A DNA stretch of 50,816 bases from Gnetum montanum (GCA_015680685.1 MNCI01021031.1:104322-155137), one strand, 5' to 3'. Counted from the first letter of the stretch, positions 1 to 12,047 are shown. The notes: generated from the sequence alone by a model not told the origin. Program-made: numbers and translations.

Positions 1-15
1 TCTCTCTCTCTCTCT
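1..15. repeat. (TC)n microsatellite at window edge
   Basis: Pure TC dinucleotide run cut by the window start, so its true length is unknown. Confidence 0.9.
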
Positions 16-1369
16 ATTTGGCACAACAAATGAACTACAAATTTTGTAAATCTGATGCACATCGCATACATCTCTTCATGTTGTAATAGTAGTAACCTAT
101 GGTGGCCTATAGTCTTGCTAGTTGTTGCATGTATCCCTATGCATTATTTTGTAATGACATGTTTTCTTTGTCTTGTTTTCTTATTCTTGTGAAGTTATGC
201 TTGAAAGATGAAGCTTGAAGTCATTGCAAAGGTGAAACTCATCACAACAAAAAGTTATCACGTGACCTTAATGCATGAGATTTGGTTAGCTTGTCCTATC
301 ATACTAAGAGTACTTGTTTCATATCACCTCCATCACCCCTCCTTGAGCCACAACCCCATAACAAATTATAACATCCATCATCCTAAAAAACAATGATGAC
401 TAATTTGTGACATTCATGCATTGTGATCATATGACCTCTCCTTCATCATGCTCCACCATTAAGTTCATTGGATATAACACATCCTATTCAATGAGAAAAC
501 CAAATTAAATATAGCCTTGGAAATGAAACCTAAGGAAGGCTTTACCCCACAAAAAATAGGAAGCAAAAAAATAAATTACCAAGAAGCTAAAAGAACAATA
601 AAGTCCAAAAGATAGATTAGTGACTCCAAACAAGTAAAGGGAAAAGCCTAATGGCCAAAGAAGCCTTGGAGTGAAGTGTTGGCTCTCAAAAAAATTATTG
701 AGTGACCAAAACTTCAAAGCACGAAGCACAAAGACTACATCAATTAGCTAAAATGTCATTACCATATTATAACCATGAAGTCACCATTTGGAATTCATTG
801 TTAACCCCTGTGACCATTTTCTTATGACCAAATATAGCTTTTAACCTATATCATCTTATCATAACACTTATCCCATTATCACAAGCACTCTTTGGCATGG
901 TTTAATACTACAGAATCAAGTGCAAAGATCAAGTGGTGGTGATGGAGCTATGATGGTGTTTTGCATTCTTTGTCATCGTCTCTAGGGTCAATCCTCAAGA
1001 CATCAACAAAGAGGGATCAATGAAACACCACCAAGAAAATGCATGTTGTAAATTTTTGGCATTAGGACCATCACCATTAAACTTGAGGCTAGATTTTCAT
1101 TGTAAAATTTAAGGTTTGTAGTCCATGAGCTGCAATCTTATATACTTTAATTTATTGGGGCTAATAAAATGCTTCATAAGTTATTATTTCCTTACTTCCC
1201 AATTGAAAAACATTATTTCATGTTTATAATTGGTCTTGGGAATGCTGAAAATGCCTTGGGAACTACCAAATTTGGTGTTTTCATGGGTTTTATATTAGCC
1301 ATAATCAAAACTACGCTTGAAACACTTGCAGTCAATGTGGGAATTATTGGGATTTAATATTTACAACAA

Positions 1370-1965
1370 GTCCAACATAGCTCTAGCATTGTCCCAATGA
1401 GGATGAGGCTTCCTTGTTGGGTAGCATAGCTCCAATGTGGTCCTAGCAAGGACGAGGCTTCCTCATTGTCTAGTGTAGCTCTAGCATGGTCCTAGTGAGG
1501 ATGAGGCCTCCTCGCTAACTAGTGTAGCTTTAGCATAGCTCCAACCTAAGCCCAATGAGGATCAGGCTTCCTCACTGGCTAGTGTAGCTCCAGCATAGTT
1601 CTAGCATGGTCCTAGCAATGATGAGGCTTCCTTACTTACCAACATAGGTCCAGCATGATCCTAATGAGGATGAGGCTCCCTCATTGGCCAACATAACTCT
1701 AGTGTAGTCCCAATGAGGATGAGGCTTCCTTGCTGGCTAGCGTAGTTGCTATAGAGTCCCAGCAAAGATGAGGCTTCCTCGCTAGCTAGCATAGCTCTAA
1801 CATAGTTCTAGTGATGATGCCACAATTCTAGCATGGTTACACAAGGCTAGTATATTTTTGTGAAGCCAACATAGTTCTACAATGGCTAACATAGTCTTGG
1901 TGAAGCCAACATAGTTGCCAAAGTCTGTTGACTACTTATAGTGCTTAGCATAGTTCTGATGGCCT
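1370..1965. repeat. Minisatellite of about 48-bp units
   Basis: About eleven degenerate tandem units of the theme agctctagcatggtcc, tagtgaggatgaggcttcct, cgctggctagtgt. Each unit carries a small GAGGA/TCCTC inverted pair. It occupies the middle of repeat unit A; unit B has a different minisatellite at the matching place. Confidence 0.8.
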
Positions 1966-2759
1966 AGGTGCATCAAAACTTACAAAAAATAGAAAACTAC
2001 ACTAGAAATGTTGGCCTATCACACCTAAAAATCACATCAATTTTTTAGCAATCATGGCAAAATTTTGTAGTAAAAAATTAGCAACCATATGACCTATTAA
2101 AGCAAATCTTGAACACATCAAAAACATTTTTTCATGGGGGCAAGTTTTACAACTTTGGCAACTTTGAGCACTTAAAACCTTTTGTCCATTTTTGTAAGAC
2201 ATTTTTGGAAAATTGACAATTGGCTAAGCATTGAAGACTCTCAATGCATTGTCCAATAGCAAAAAGTCAAGCATTTATTCACCATTTTTTAACCAGTGCA
2301 ATAGATCTAGCCTAAGAACCAATAAAGAGATTTCAGGTGTGAAACTTTGGAGTGCCTAGATCATGGATTTGACTCCAGGATGTACTCTACCAATTTCACC
2401 AAGACTACAATCACTTCTTACATAGCTCTATGTGCATTTTAATCATAAAAAAAACTTATACTTCCTTGAACTTTTTGTATTTGCAACTATTGTTTTTTTC
2501 AATAAAATTTTTAGTTCATTTGTTTTGTGCAAGTTTAGTTTTCTTATTTCTCTTGGTTAGATCTATAATTTTTATTTAATTCTTTTACAATTTTTTATAA
2601 TTTCTAAGTTCCTGGGTTATTGGCAAGATCATTTAGGGTGCTTTGAATCCTCTTCTTGGAGGTCCTTGGAATCTAAAGTTAAACTATATTACTTGGAATT
2701 TTTGGATTTCCAACGCTAAATTTTTTAGGCTTTATCAAGGCAGTTTCTGCATGCTAAAG

Positions 2760-4150
2760 ACATTATTAATGTGTAAGACTTTAGCCCTAGAGTGCTAACA
2801 CATTGGGAATTCCAATCCCACATGCTTGGCCAATGTGTGGACCAATATGTGGGGCACAAACAAGCTTCAAAGTTGATTAATCTAACTCAAATGCTCCTTG
2901 CATAGGCCATACACATTATGAATGTGACACACAATGTTCATTCATTGAGGAGATGGTCCTCACTCATTTTGAATATCAATTTTTAGCTTTTTTAATTATT
3001 TTAGCCACAAAAAATAACTTTTCTAACAGTTTACAAATTGTTGTCACAAGATTTTTTCTTACTTTAAGTATTTTCTCTATTTTTTTCATATTTTGACATT
3101 TTACAACCTATTTGCACTAGAATTTTACTTCTTTTAACAATTTATGATTTTTTTACTAGATTTTTGCTTAGTTTAGCCATTTATGACCTATTTTTTCTAA
3201 ATTTTAGCTTATTTTAACAATTCATAGCCTAGTTTTGTTAGGTTTTACCTTACTTGAACCCTTAAATCATCTAAAAATAAATATTATTACTTAACATTAT
3301 TTTTGATCATATTTGATCTTGCTTGACATTATTCAACATCATTTGATGTCATTTTGACATTGTTTGGTATCATTTGATGTCATCTTGCATTGTTTTGACA
3401 TCATTTGGCCTAGTTCAACCTTGTTCAATTTCATTCGACATTATTTGATGTCATTTTGTCATAATTTGATATCATTTGATGTCATTTGATACCATTCAAT
3501 AACATTTTACAACATTTTAACATCATTTGATCTTATTTAGCCTCATGCTACCATCATTTAACATCATTTGGTGTCATTTGGCATCACTTAGGCATCATTC
3601 AACCTCATTTTACATCATTTCATATTTATTTTAACCTCATTTATTGCTTATTTAACCTTACTTTGCATCATTTGGCCCTTGTTCCACCTTATTTCACCTT
3701 GATCTACCTTTTATTATCCTAGTTTACCTTGTTATAACATTACTTTGCCTCATTGTATGTCAATTTACATTGTTTTCATCTAATTTTACTTTATTATGCT
3801 CCATTACTATAGTAATTTGCATTATTTTTAACATGGTTTGGTAGTTATATCATGTAGATTCCACTTGATGTGCATATATTGACATGCAAGATTGAACTAG
3901 GAAGATGAGAAAGTAATTTGACTAACCTTGGAGCCTAAGTAAACCCTTCTTGTGATGTTGATTCAACCAAGTTGACCTCAAACCCTTGAACCTAAAGTTT
4001 GTAATCCTTTAAACCACATAGCCTTAACACATTGGAATGGCCCAATAACATTCAACCTTGAAGCTAGAAACTTCACATAAGATTCCTTAGTCAAATTCCC
4101 CACTTCAATTCATAATGGTGAGGAGAAAACCCTAAGGCCAAGTGCCTAAC
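2760..4150. other. Non-coding stretch between repeat units A and B
   Basis: No gene, RNA or conserved domain seen. The right half is low complexity (see 3290-3840). If A and B are LTRs, this is the whole internal region, and at about 1.4 kb it would be non-autonomous. Confidence 0.5.
3290..3840. repeat. Degenerate CATTTGATGTCATTTTGACATT repeat field
   Basis: About 550 bp of short imperfect repeats built from CATTTGA, TGTCATTT and GACATTATT blocks with no fixed period. TGACATCA-like palindromic cores recur. It reads as simple-sequence-like DNA, not coding. Confidence 0.75.
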
Positions 4151-4929
4151 TAGAATATTAGTTTACTTGAAAACAACATCAAAGCCCTTACATGATCCTT
4201 ATTACTTCTAACATTGATGTATTTTCTTTTAGTATTCTTTGCCCTTATTTATAGGTTTGAACAAATGATGAAGGTTGAAAACTCTACTAGCCTTTGACAA
4301 ATGAGCCTGCATGATCTCATATCACTCTTTGGCACCTTAAAGCACTGAAAAATTTATATGAATATGTAAAACAAAGTACAATTTCTCATGTTCTTCTAGT
4401 TGTAAATAATGATAACCTATATTTTCTTGTTACCTCATGTGGCCTTATACAATCTCTTGTAATCACATGTATTCTTTAACTTGTTTTCTTGTCCTCTTAG
4501 AGTTGTACTTATAGGATGAGCCTGAAGTCACCACAAAGGTAAGACTCATCATAGCAGTGAGTTATGACATGACCTTAATACATGAGATTCGACTAGCTTG
4601 TTTAACCTCACTAACAGTGCTTGCCTCACATCATTTCCACTACTCCTTCTAAGCCATAATTTCATAGCCAAACTTCAGCCTTCCTTACCTTGTCAATGAT
4701 GAAAACATACATTTTACTTTCATGCACCATGGCCATGTAACATTCTCAACGTGTTCTACCGATTAGGTTCACTAAATGCAACACATCTCATTCAATGAGA
4801 AAATGAAGATTCGACCTTAGTAATGAAACCCAATGAAGGTTTCACTTCCATAAAAAAATGGGAGAAGAGTGCCAAGAAACCAAGAAGACCAATGTAACCT
4901 AAAGCTAATCAAATCAATGGCTCTAGAAA

Positions 4930-4948
4930 AAGAGAGAGAGAGAGAGAG
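4930..4948. repeat. (AG)n microsatellite
   Basis: Run of about nine AG dinucleotides inside repeat unit B. Confidence 0.9.
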
Positions 4949-5499
4949 TGATAGAGTTTAGTGACCAAAGAAGTCCAAAAACAAAGTGTTGGTTCCTTCA
5001 AACATCATCAAATAACTATTAATTCAAGCACAAAGCATCAAGGCTTTCTCATTTACCAAATATTTCATCACCATGCCATAGCCATGATGTCAATGCATTT
5101 GGAATTCTTTTTAGCCAATGTGTCCATCCTCTAATAACCAACATGTTCATCATCTCATCCCAAACTCTTGACATTCCATTATGACCTTATTTCACCATCA
5201 TAAGTACTACTTGGCATGGTTCAACAGCTATAAAATCAAGTGTGGAGAGGGACCATTGGTGATGAACCTATGGTATTCTTTTGTATTCTTTGTATATTTC
5301 TCTTGATTCAATCCTTCAAACATCAATAAATAGGAACAATGAAACACCTTAAAGAAAATTCATATTATGCGTAAGAAGCCTGGTAGACAAGACTTTAATT
5401 GTAATTTTAGTGTGGATTCAAGAGAAAAAATAATTGACTTGTTTTTCCAACAAAAATCCTACCCTATGGCCTTATTCTAGCATAGTTTTGGATACTTTT

Positions 5500-5830
5500 T
5501 TCTGTCTAAAATGAAAGTTACAACCCACATGCTACGAATTCCATTTATGTCAACATGTGGAAGTCAAAATGTTAAATACACTGCTAAATTTGGTAGCAAA
5601 ACCTAAAAACGTTGGTGGTCCACACATTGGAATTTAAGCCATGAAAATAGCCCACATACACCAAAAAATTTGGTTGGAAAAGCTTCACGCATTGGTGGTC
5701 CATACGTTACAGTTTTGGATGATGAAATGTGTTAAATATGTTGTAATTTCAAGCTCAGAAGGTCAAAACGTTGGTAGACCACACGCTGCAAATTTTGACT
5801 ATCAAAAGCATAAAAATGTTGTAGCAAATG
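5500..5830. repeat. Minisatellite in unit B, about three units
   Basis: The theme ACGTTGGTGGTCCACAC recurs near 5608, 5690 and 5770 with related flanks, giving units of roughly 80-100 bp. It lies where unit A has its unrelated 48-bp minisatellite. Confidence 0.6.
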
Positions 5831-6122
5831 TCGAAAATTTGCTAGAATCAAATCAGCAAATAATCTAATAATTCATGACCTATTTGAACCAAAACTTACA
5901 TCATTTTGAGGACTTTTGGATTGTTGAAACTCTCCTGAACACTTAAGTTTTTTGAAGAAAAGAGATCAAAAAGCCCATAGCCATTTTGCAGCATAGATTA
6001 TTGAAGCAACAGACCTTGTGGCAACATTCATTGTAATGTAAATTGATTAGAAGATTAGTGCAAACCTAGTGTGAAACACACCTTGCCTCCTACACCAAAT
6101 GTTGAAGATATTTTCTTTTCTT

Positions 6123-6137
6123 GGGCTATAAAAGCCC
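6123..6137 (+). promoter_or_regulatory. TATA-like box inside a 5-bp inverted repeat
   Basis: GGGCTATAAAAGCCC has perfect GGGCT/AGCCC arms around ATAAA. Its position inside unit B suits an LTR core promoter. That it is active is inference. Confidence 0.45.
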
Positions 6138-6469
6138 TGATATGTACAACTTAAAATCTATTTTTAACTATTGTTTACAACATTTATTATAAAGTTGACA
6201 GTTTTCTTTATTTTGGCAGTATTATTTTGCTCTTTCTCAGTCCTAGTATTAATGTTGGATTTGGTTTTGCATTTACATATTTACACTCTTTTGTTTATTT
6301 CTATCTTTTGGTAACAGATGTTTAAGTCCTTAAGTGATTGGCAAGACCATTTTAGGTTTTTCTAGTTTCTTCTAAGACTCATGAATCATAGAGATAAACT
6401 ATTTTATAAGGAAATTTTTGGTTCTTCTAGGTTCAATTTCTTTGGTCACTATAATGACCATGATAATTG

Positions 6470-7740
6470 TTAAACCATGATTCATAGAGCCAAATATGGG
6501 TTAATAGGATTCTTCTCATCTACCATGTAAGCTCTAGAATTAGCTTATGTTCATAGAGAGCAAATATAGTTCTACAAAGAAGCTCTACAAGCCACATCAT
6601 CACCTTACCACATTAGCTTGTAAAAGAAGCTTGCATAGCCAAAAAATGGTTCTACAAACAAGCTTTACCACATAAGCTTTAGAATTATCTTATGTCCATA
6701 GAGGCAAAATCTGGTTCTACAAAGAAGCTCTACATGACATCTCATTACCTTATCATGTTAACTCATAAAGAACGCTTCTAGAATGAAAAAATGACTTTAC
6801 AAAATGGTTTTTCCATATTAACACATGTCATGTTAGCATCTAGATGAAGCATATATTTCCATCTATAGTAAACATGCTTCATCTACAACATCAGCATCTA
6901 CAATGTTAACACTTTCCACATTAGCATCTAGATGAAGTGCATATTTCCATCTATAGCAAACATGCTTCATATACCACATTAGCATTTGCAACATCAGTAA
7001 ATGCCATGTCAAGCTCTTTCATGTCAACATGGCTCTACAAAGTGGTTCTACTACATAAGTTTTCATGAAGCTCAAAAACCATTTTACAAAGTTTCTCTTC
7101 AACATAAGATCATTCATAGAGTAAATTTACAAAGCTCAAAAATGGTTCTATGAGCAAGAGTGAAAAATGGTTCCACCACATTAGCTGTAGAACCAAGTTA
7201 TAAAACTAGAACTCCACCCTATGAAAAAGATTACAATGGGCTCTACCATGTCAGCATTCAAGTAGTTGCAAGTTTGTAGAATCAAAAATTAGCTCTTCGA
7301 CATGGTTCTATGAGCCACATCATCATTAGACCACATCAGCTCATAGAAAAAGCTTGTATAACTGAAAAATGATTCTATGAACAAGCTCTTAAGTGTTTCT
7401 ACAAGCCATAATAGCTCTGCAAAATCAAGTCATAAGACAAGTTCTTTTACTACTCATACAGTTGCAGGTTTGTAGAATCAAAAAATGACTCTACAAAGTA
7501 GTTTTGCCATGTAAGCTCTAAAGTTAGCTTATGTTCATGGAAATAAAATTTTATTCTATGAAGAAACTCTACAAGCCACGTCATTGCTCTACCATGTCAA
7601 CTTGTAGAAGAATCTTTTAGAGTCGAAAAATGATTCTACGAACAAGCTCTACCACATCAACTTTAAAGTTTACTTATGCTCATAGAGGGAAAATCCAATT
7701 CTATGAAGTATGCTCTATGATCCATGTTAGAGCTCATCCT
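6470..7740. repeat. Field of degenerate dispersed/tandem repeats
   Basis: Phrases such as tggttctacaaagaagctct, acaagccacatcatcacctt, accacattagcttgtagaag and ttagcttatgttcatagag recur many times with a loose period of 120-160 bp. A shorter pair (atctagatgaagcatatttc) recurs near 6840 and 6920. No coding frame is apparent. Confidence 0.75.
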
Positions 7741-8604
7741 AGGCCTATGAAGGATTACATTTCATGCATATGCACATTTCATTTTCAATAATCTAGCTCA
7801 ACAAGGATGGGGTGTAAGACATAGAATGGAATATTACCTCTATAAAGAAATCCTACAATCACTCTACCATGTTAGCTCTTCTGTATAATGAACCAAAATA
7901 GCTCTATGAAAAAACTTAAAAATGGGGCTTTATAGTTGACGATGATGCAAAGGCTAAGCAAAAATAGAGGATACATCCATAAACAAAGCTAGATAGTGAA
8001 ACAGAGAGTAGCACAAAACTATTGTTAAAGTGTTGAATAGCCATTAAAGCTTGAAATAGAGAATTTAGAAAAACAATCCTTACCCATGAAGATGTATAGA
8101 AAGGAGCAAGAATCACTAGTTCAACTAAGAGCTAAAAGAAGCTATTACCTTAGCTAAAACTAGGTTGTTCGAATGACAGTTACTAGCAATTACTGAAGAA
8201 AAAGCTTGGATTGTAACCAGCACAAGGGGCTACTTCAAAAAAAAATTTCATAACTAAATTGATTATGGGAGAAACATGTGCTCAAATAATTATTGAAGAA
8301 GCTCGATAGTACTAAGCCAAATTCACCAATCAAGCTTTTAAAGTTCTAAATGATATGAAAGGTTAGCTTGGTAGTTATGAGTAAAAGGCCTCTAGATTCA
8401 AAGAATGAGAAAACTCTATTAAGAGACTAAGAAATTATTTAACAACATGTGATTATAGGAAGAGAAACAAGTGCTAAAGGAGTCTTAAAAAAGCATAATG
8501 ATCCTAAATAAAATATAATGAATTAGGTCACTAGGGCTCTTTCAAATTGCTACAATTATCATTTGAGGAGTTTTAATTTAAGAAGTGGGAAGATTTATTA
8601 ACAC
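7741..8604. other. Non-coding stretch, probable upstream part of an LTR
   Basis: No gene seen. Two related blocks, near 8260-8340 and 8450-8540 (gattatgggagaaacatgtg and relatives), repeat loosely. It precedes the TATA-bearing LTR block at 8605 and may be its U3, but no matching second copy is present to prove this. Confidence 0.4.
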
Positions 8605-8644
8605 AATGTGAGCTCTTAATCTCCATAATGGTTGTAACTACCAG

Positions 8645-8663
8645 AGGCTATTATATAAAGCCT
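8645..8663 (+). promoter_or_regulatory. TATA box of LTR arm 1
   Basis: AGGCTATTATATAAAGCCT: TATATAA lies between AGGCT and AGCCT inverted arms. The arm 2 counterpart (minus strand, about 10405-10395) reads CTATAAAA and keeps only the left arm. Confidence 0.5.
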
Positions 8664-9387
8664 AGAGAAAATTTGATAGGGGATCTTTTTGGGGGATTTT
8701 TTTTGGGTGGAGACTTTTGGAGCTAGCATTTTGAAAGAATTAGCTTGTAAAGACTTCTCGAGCAATGGCATTCTAAGCAAGTTTCATCTATCTCTTTCAA
8801 TTCTTTCTCTCTTAGATTATTTTTTTTAATTAAGTAGTTTTTCCTAATTTTTTCTAGTATTTGTATTGCATAGTTACATATGTATGGATTGCTAGTTTTG
8901 GAATAGGCTATTCTTTCTATGAAGTGGAGTTTGGTTTATTTTTGCTATTCTGGTTGGATGAGGTAGCTTTAGCAAGTATTAGTCTTTAATCAACTTAGCA
9001 TAGAAATATTATCAACTTTGTATGATTTTGAGCTTTATGAATAATATTGTTTTCCTTAGTTTCTTACTTTTTTTAGCAAAGCTTTTGTGATTTTACTTCA
9101 AAAAGTTAGCTAACAGATAGCTTATAATTTGAGATGGACTATTTCTATAAAATTGTCCATTTACTATATATGTACATTCCAATATTTAAAGCTAGATTTG
9201 TAGGAGAGATATCCAATTCTCTAACTATGATTAGAGATAGCTAAAAGAGATAGAGAGTTACATATATACAAAGCAACAATCCTTTAAACTAGTTTTCTTG
9301 TCTCATAGATTGACCATCACATTATCAACAATTAACCACATAAGCTCATTTACCAATAGAGGCTATTTTAGGGCATCTATGCCTTGG

Positions 9388-9399
9388 TGGTATCTAAGT
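9388..9399 (+). other. Primer-binding-site-like sequence (iMet type), copy 1
   Basis: TGGTATCTAAGT resembles the plant initiator-tRNA-Met PBS TGGTATCAGAGC. The homologous site in arm 2 is closer to consensus. Confidence 0.5.
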
Positions 9400-9509
9400 T
9401 TATAAAATCTATTCCTTGTGGCAAAGTTAATTTTGATTCTACTAGAATAACCTTAGCTAACACTAGAAGGATAGTTGACTTTCATACGATAACATTTTCT
9501 TTTAGCATT

Positions 9510-9539
9510 AAAAGTAGGCACCAACAATATCCTACTTTT
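9510..9539. repeat. Perfect 9-bp hairpin at centre of the inverted repeat
   Basis: AAAAGTAGG and CCTACTTTT flank a 12-nt loop, in the short spacer between the two inverted LTR/leader arms. Confidence 0.7.
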
Positions 9540-9554
9540 ATCTAATATGATCAA

Positions 9555-10453
9555 ATAAATTGTAAATTATTTAACAACAAGAGAACATCCTTCTAGCACT
9601 AATTAAGTTGTTGTAGAAAAATCAAGAATGACTTTTCCACAAGGAATAGCTTTAATAAACTTATTTTAGGTGGTTGTTGGTCTCTGGTACCACCAAGACA
9701 CAAATGCCCCTAAATATCCCCTTCTGGTAAATGAGCTAATGTGACTAACTATAAATAATAGTGAATGTCTATCTATAAGACATGAAAATCAATTTAGGAA
9801 ACTATTACTTTATATATATTTAATTATTTATCTCTTAACATTAATAAAAAATCAAATAGCTCTCCTACAAATCTAGCCTTGAATATTGCAACATACACAT
9901 ATAGTAAATGGAAAGTTTTATAAAAAGAAAAAAGAATCCAATCTTAAATTATGAGCTATTTGTTAGCCAACTCCCTGAAGCAAGATCACAAAAGCTTGGC
10001 TAAAGAGAGCAAGAAACTATTGAAAACAAGATTATTTATAAAGCTTAGAACGATGCGAAGATGACAATATTTCTATGTTAAATTGATTAAGGATTGACAC
10101 TTACTAAAGTTATTCCATCCAACCAAAATAACAAAAATAAGCTAAACATATGCTTTATAGAGAAAATAGCCTATTCTAAAATTAACAATCCATTCATATG
10201 TAACTACACAATACCAATACTAGAAAAATTAGGAAAGGCTAAACTAAAGATAATAAGCTAAGAGATAAAAATTGAAAGAGATCGATAGAACTTGCTTAAA
10301 ATGCAAGTAAAAAAGAGTCTTTACAAGATGATTCTTCAAACTTTCCTAGCTCCAAAAAGTTTCAAAAGATCCCCTTTTTACAATTCTACTTTGGGATTTT
10401 ATAGTAGCCTCATGCGATTATAATGATTATAGAATTTAGAGCTACAATCTTCT
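9555..10453 (-). mobile_element. LTR-PBS-leader block, inverted-repeat arm 2
   Basis: Read on the minus strand: an LTR with a CTATAAAA box near 10400, ending near 9697; a PBS at 9692-9679; then a leader running toward the hairpin. It aligns by eye over about 850 bp with arm 1, with many small differences. On the minus strand the coiled-coil ORF ends just before this LTR, so this is probably that element's 3' LTR, followed by a second PBS and leader. The order LTR-ORF-LTR-leader suggests tandem copies sharing an LTR. Confidence 0.6.
9679..9692 (-). other. Primer binding site (iMet type), copy 2
   Basis: The minus strand reads TGGTACCAGAGACC, one mismatch from TGGTATCAGAG over its first 11 bases. 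This is the best-preserved of three homologous sites. Confidence 0.6.
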
Positions 10454-12047
10454 CACATTCTCCTCGTATAACTTTAATTCATTGGCCAACTATTCTACTT
10501 CTTGATAGATTTGCTTCACTTTTTGCACTTGAAGCCCTTCCATGGCTAGTTGTTGTGACAATTTTCCATGATTAATGAGAGTCTTGATAGTTTGATTCAT
10601 TAAATCTAGCTCAAAGGTATCAAGATTCCTAATGATTTCTTTCATGCTACTCTTCCCAAAGCCTGATTTAGTTATTAGGTTATTTATTTCGACTAAAGCA
10701 ACTCCTACACTAGAACAAACCTATTCAAATTCTAGCTTATTTTTCACACATGATACTTGTAATAGCCATCATCACTTAGTTGAGGAAGCTTTCCTTATAC
10801 TAGGGTAGTTGCTTCCTCTTATTTGTAGCTAGTTCATATAATCCTTGAATCCTTTCTTCTATTTCTGTAAACATGGATTATTTCTCTCTAATCTTTGTAA
10901 TCTTCTCTCCTATCTCTTTCATCCACTCCTTTCCATAATCCATCTAAGTAATTATTTCCTTAAAGCTTGGAAGGGCAAGATGAGAGTAATTTGAAGATTT
11001 TTTCTTTCTAGCCTACTCTAATTTAGAGTTTATTTTGGCTAGCCTTTCTTCCAATTGATCTATCACTTGCTCTTTATTTTCTAGTAATGATTCTTTAATA
11101 GTTACCATTGCTCTGAGCTGTTCATTCTCCTCTTTTAGGCTCTTCATTTCCCCTCACAACTTAGAAATTTTCTACTCATTTTGTAGCAAAAAATCTTGTA
11201 ATTTAGCTATCTTATTATCAACTATATGTTCCATATCCTTAATTAGAGTAGCTATGGTATCTGACATTGCCCCATGTGACATTGCAAGATTTTTTTTTCC
11301 TGTTTGTGGGTTATCTTCCTTGTACTAGAAAATGACACTAGCCTCTATCTTAGGGTTAGCAGGAAGCTTCTAGCCTAGTATAATTCTACCCTCTTTTTCT
11401 TTAATTTTAAATGACTAAGTTGCTCCTTTCATTAAATATCCAAAGGAGAAAGTAAGAGTTGAAGATGAGTCTTCCCTTTCTTTCTATTAGTGTTTTTGGA
11501 GCTCTAGAAGTTGTTGCTATTGTTATTGTTTTGTTAGTTTTTGTTATTCCAATTGTTATTTTTGTTGTTGAAGTTCCTTTAATCTTTGTTGTTGCAATTG
11601 TTTTTGTTATTCTTTTTCTACATGTACTTGATTAATCATGGATTTTCTTAGGGTCTTTACTCTAGCATATTCTTCCCCATTGAGTGAAAACCTTTCATCT
11701 AGGATAGTGTTTTATAGATCTAGCAACTTCCATGAGAAGTACTTCTTCTCCATTATTAGCAAGTGCTATTTCGAGAAATTTCTAGCTAGGATATGCTCTC
11801 TATCCTCCATCCATCTACAAACTTCTATTACAAGGGTATCACAAGCTAAGGTTGGCAACTTCATTGATAAGATTTTCTTTAGTTGTACTGGAGTTTCCTC
11901 CTTGGCTTGGTTGACCTCTTTATTAAAAGCTCTAAGATAGACCATGTTAGTATCATTAGGATGATAAGCCTTCTTAGTCTTCATTGTTAAATAAATTCTT
12001 TTCCTAGCTAGAGGTAAATTACATTGCTCCTTATACCTTTTGGCCAT
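10448..12047 (-). pseudogene. Decayed coiled-coil, Gln-rich ORF of a non-autonomous LTR element (gag-like)
   Basis: Read on the minus strand. The first 93 codons (12047-11766) are open: a basic Lys/Arg-rich N-terminus, then an acidic/basic helical stretch ending in CRWMEDREHILARNFSK. Further on (about 11640-11490) is a Gln/Leu-rich segment, and the last part (about 10760-10448) is a heptad-like coiled coil, for example KVKQIYQEVE. Frame is interrupted mostly where CAA or CAG would become TAA or TAG, as expected from C-to-T decay. It lies between an LTR-tail/PBS/leader copy upstream and a full LTR downstream, the place of gag. I see no zinc knuckle, protease or reverse transcriptase. I do not recognise the family; gag-like is inference from position and coiled-coil character. 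It resembles the published TR-GAG idea of LTR elements coding only one structural protein. Confidence 0.55.

Larger units (their letters stand above)
1..2745 (+). repeat. Direct repeat unit A, possible long LTR (left copy)
   Basis: Read by eye, the segment from about 20 to 1050 matches 4325-5370 in the same order, with many substitutions. Shared landmarks are a TTTGGCAC start, GATGAAGCTTGAAGTCA, TGACCTTAATGCATGAGAT and a CAATGAAACACC block. The similarity resumes at 2075-2270 and again at 2605-2705, where both copies have a GATTGGCAAGA block followed by similar bases. Two collinear diverged copies about 4.3 kb apart fit an old LTR pair, but I see no clean TG/CA ends, PBS or target duplication. 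A segmental duplication is possible. The left end lies outside the window. No coding sequence is recognisable. Confidence 0.5.
4325..6440 (+). repeat. Direct repeat unit B, possible long LTR (right copy)
   Basis: Partner of unit A (see that entry). It holds a TATA-like box at 6123-6137 about 300 bp before the end of similarity, where an LTR would place the U3/R junction. The similarity to A fades near 6430. No TSD was found. Confidence 0.5.
8605..9500 (+). mobile_element. LTR-PBS-leader block, inverted-repeat arm 1
   Basis: This block is the diverged reverse complement of 9555-10453. In order it has a TATA box (8645-8663), a long T-rich R/U5-like stretch, the phrase CTCATTTACCAATAGAGGCT near the LTR end, a PBS-like TGGTATCTAAG at 9388, and a leader. 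The same order appears in arm 2 and in the fragment at 12048-12316. The three copies identify this as the 3' part of an LTR plus the start of an internal region. No coding sequence follows it here. Confidence 0.65.

Noticed and set aside
1370-1965. CRISPR-like or satellite array
   Set aside because: Units are contiguous and degenerate without unique spacers; this is plant nuclear DNA, so a minisatellite is the right call.
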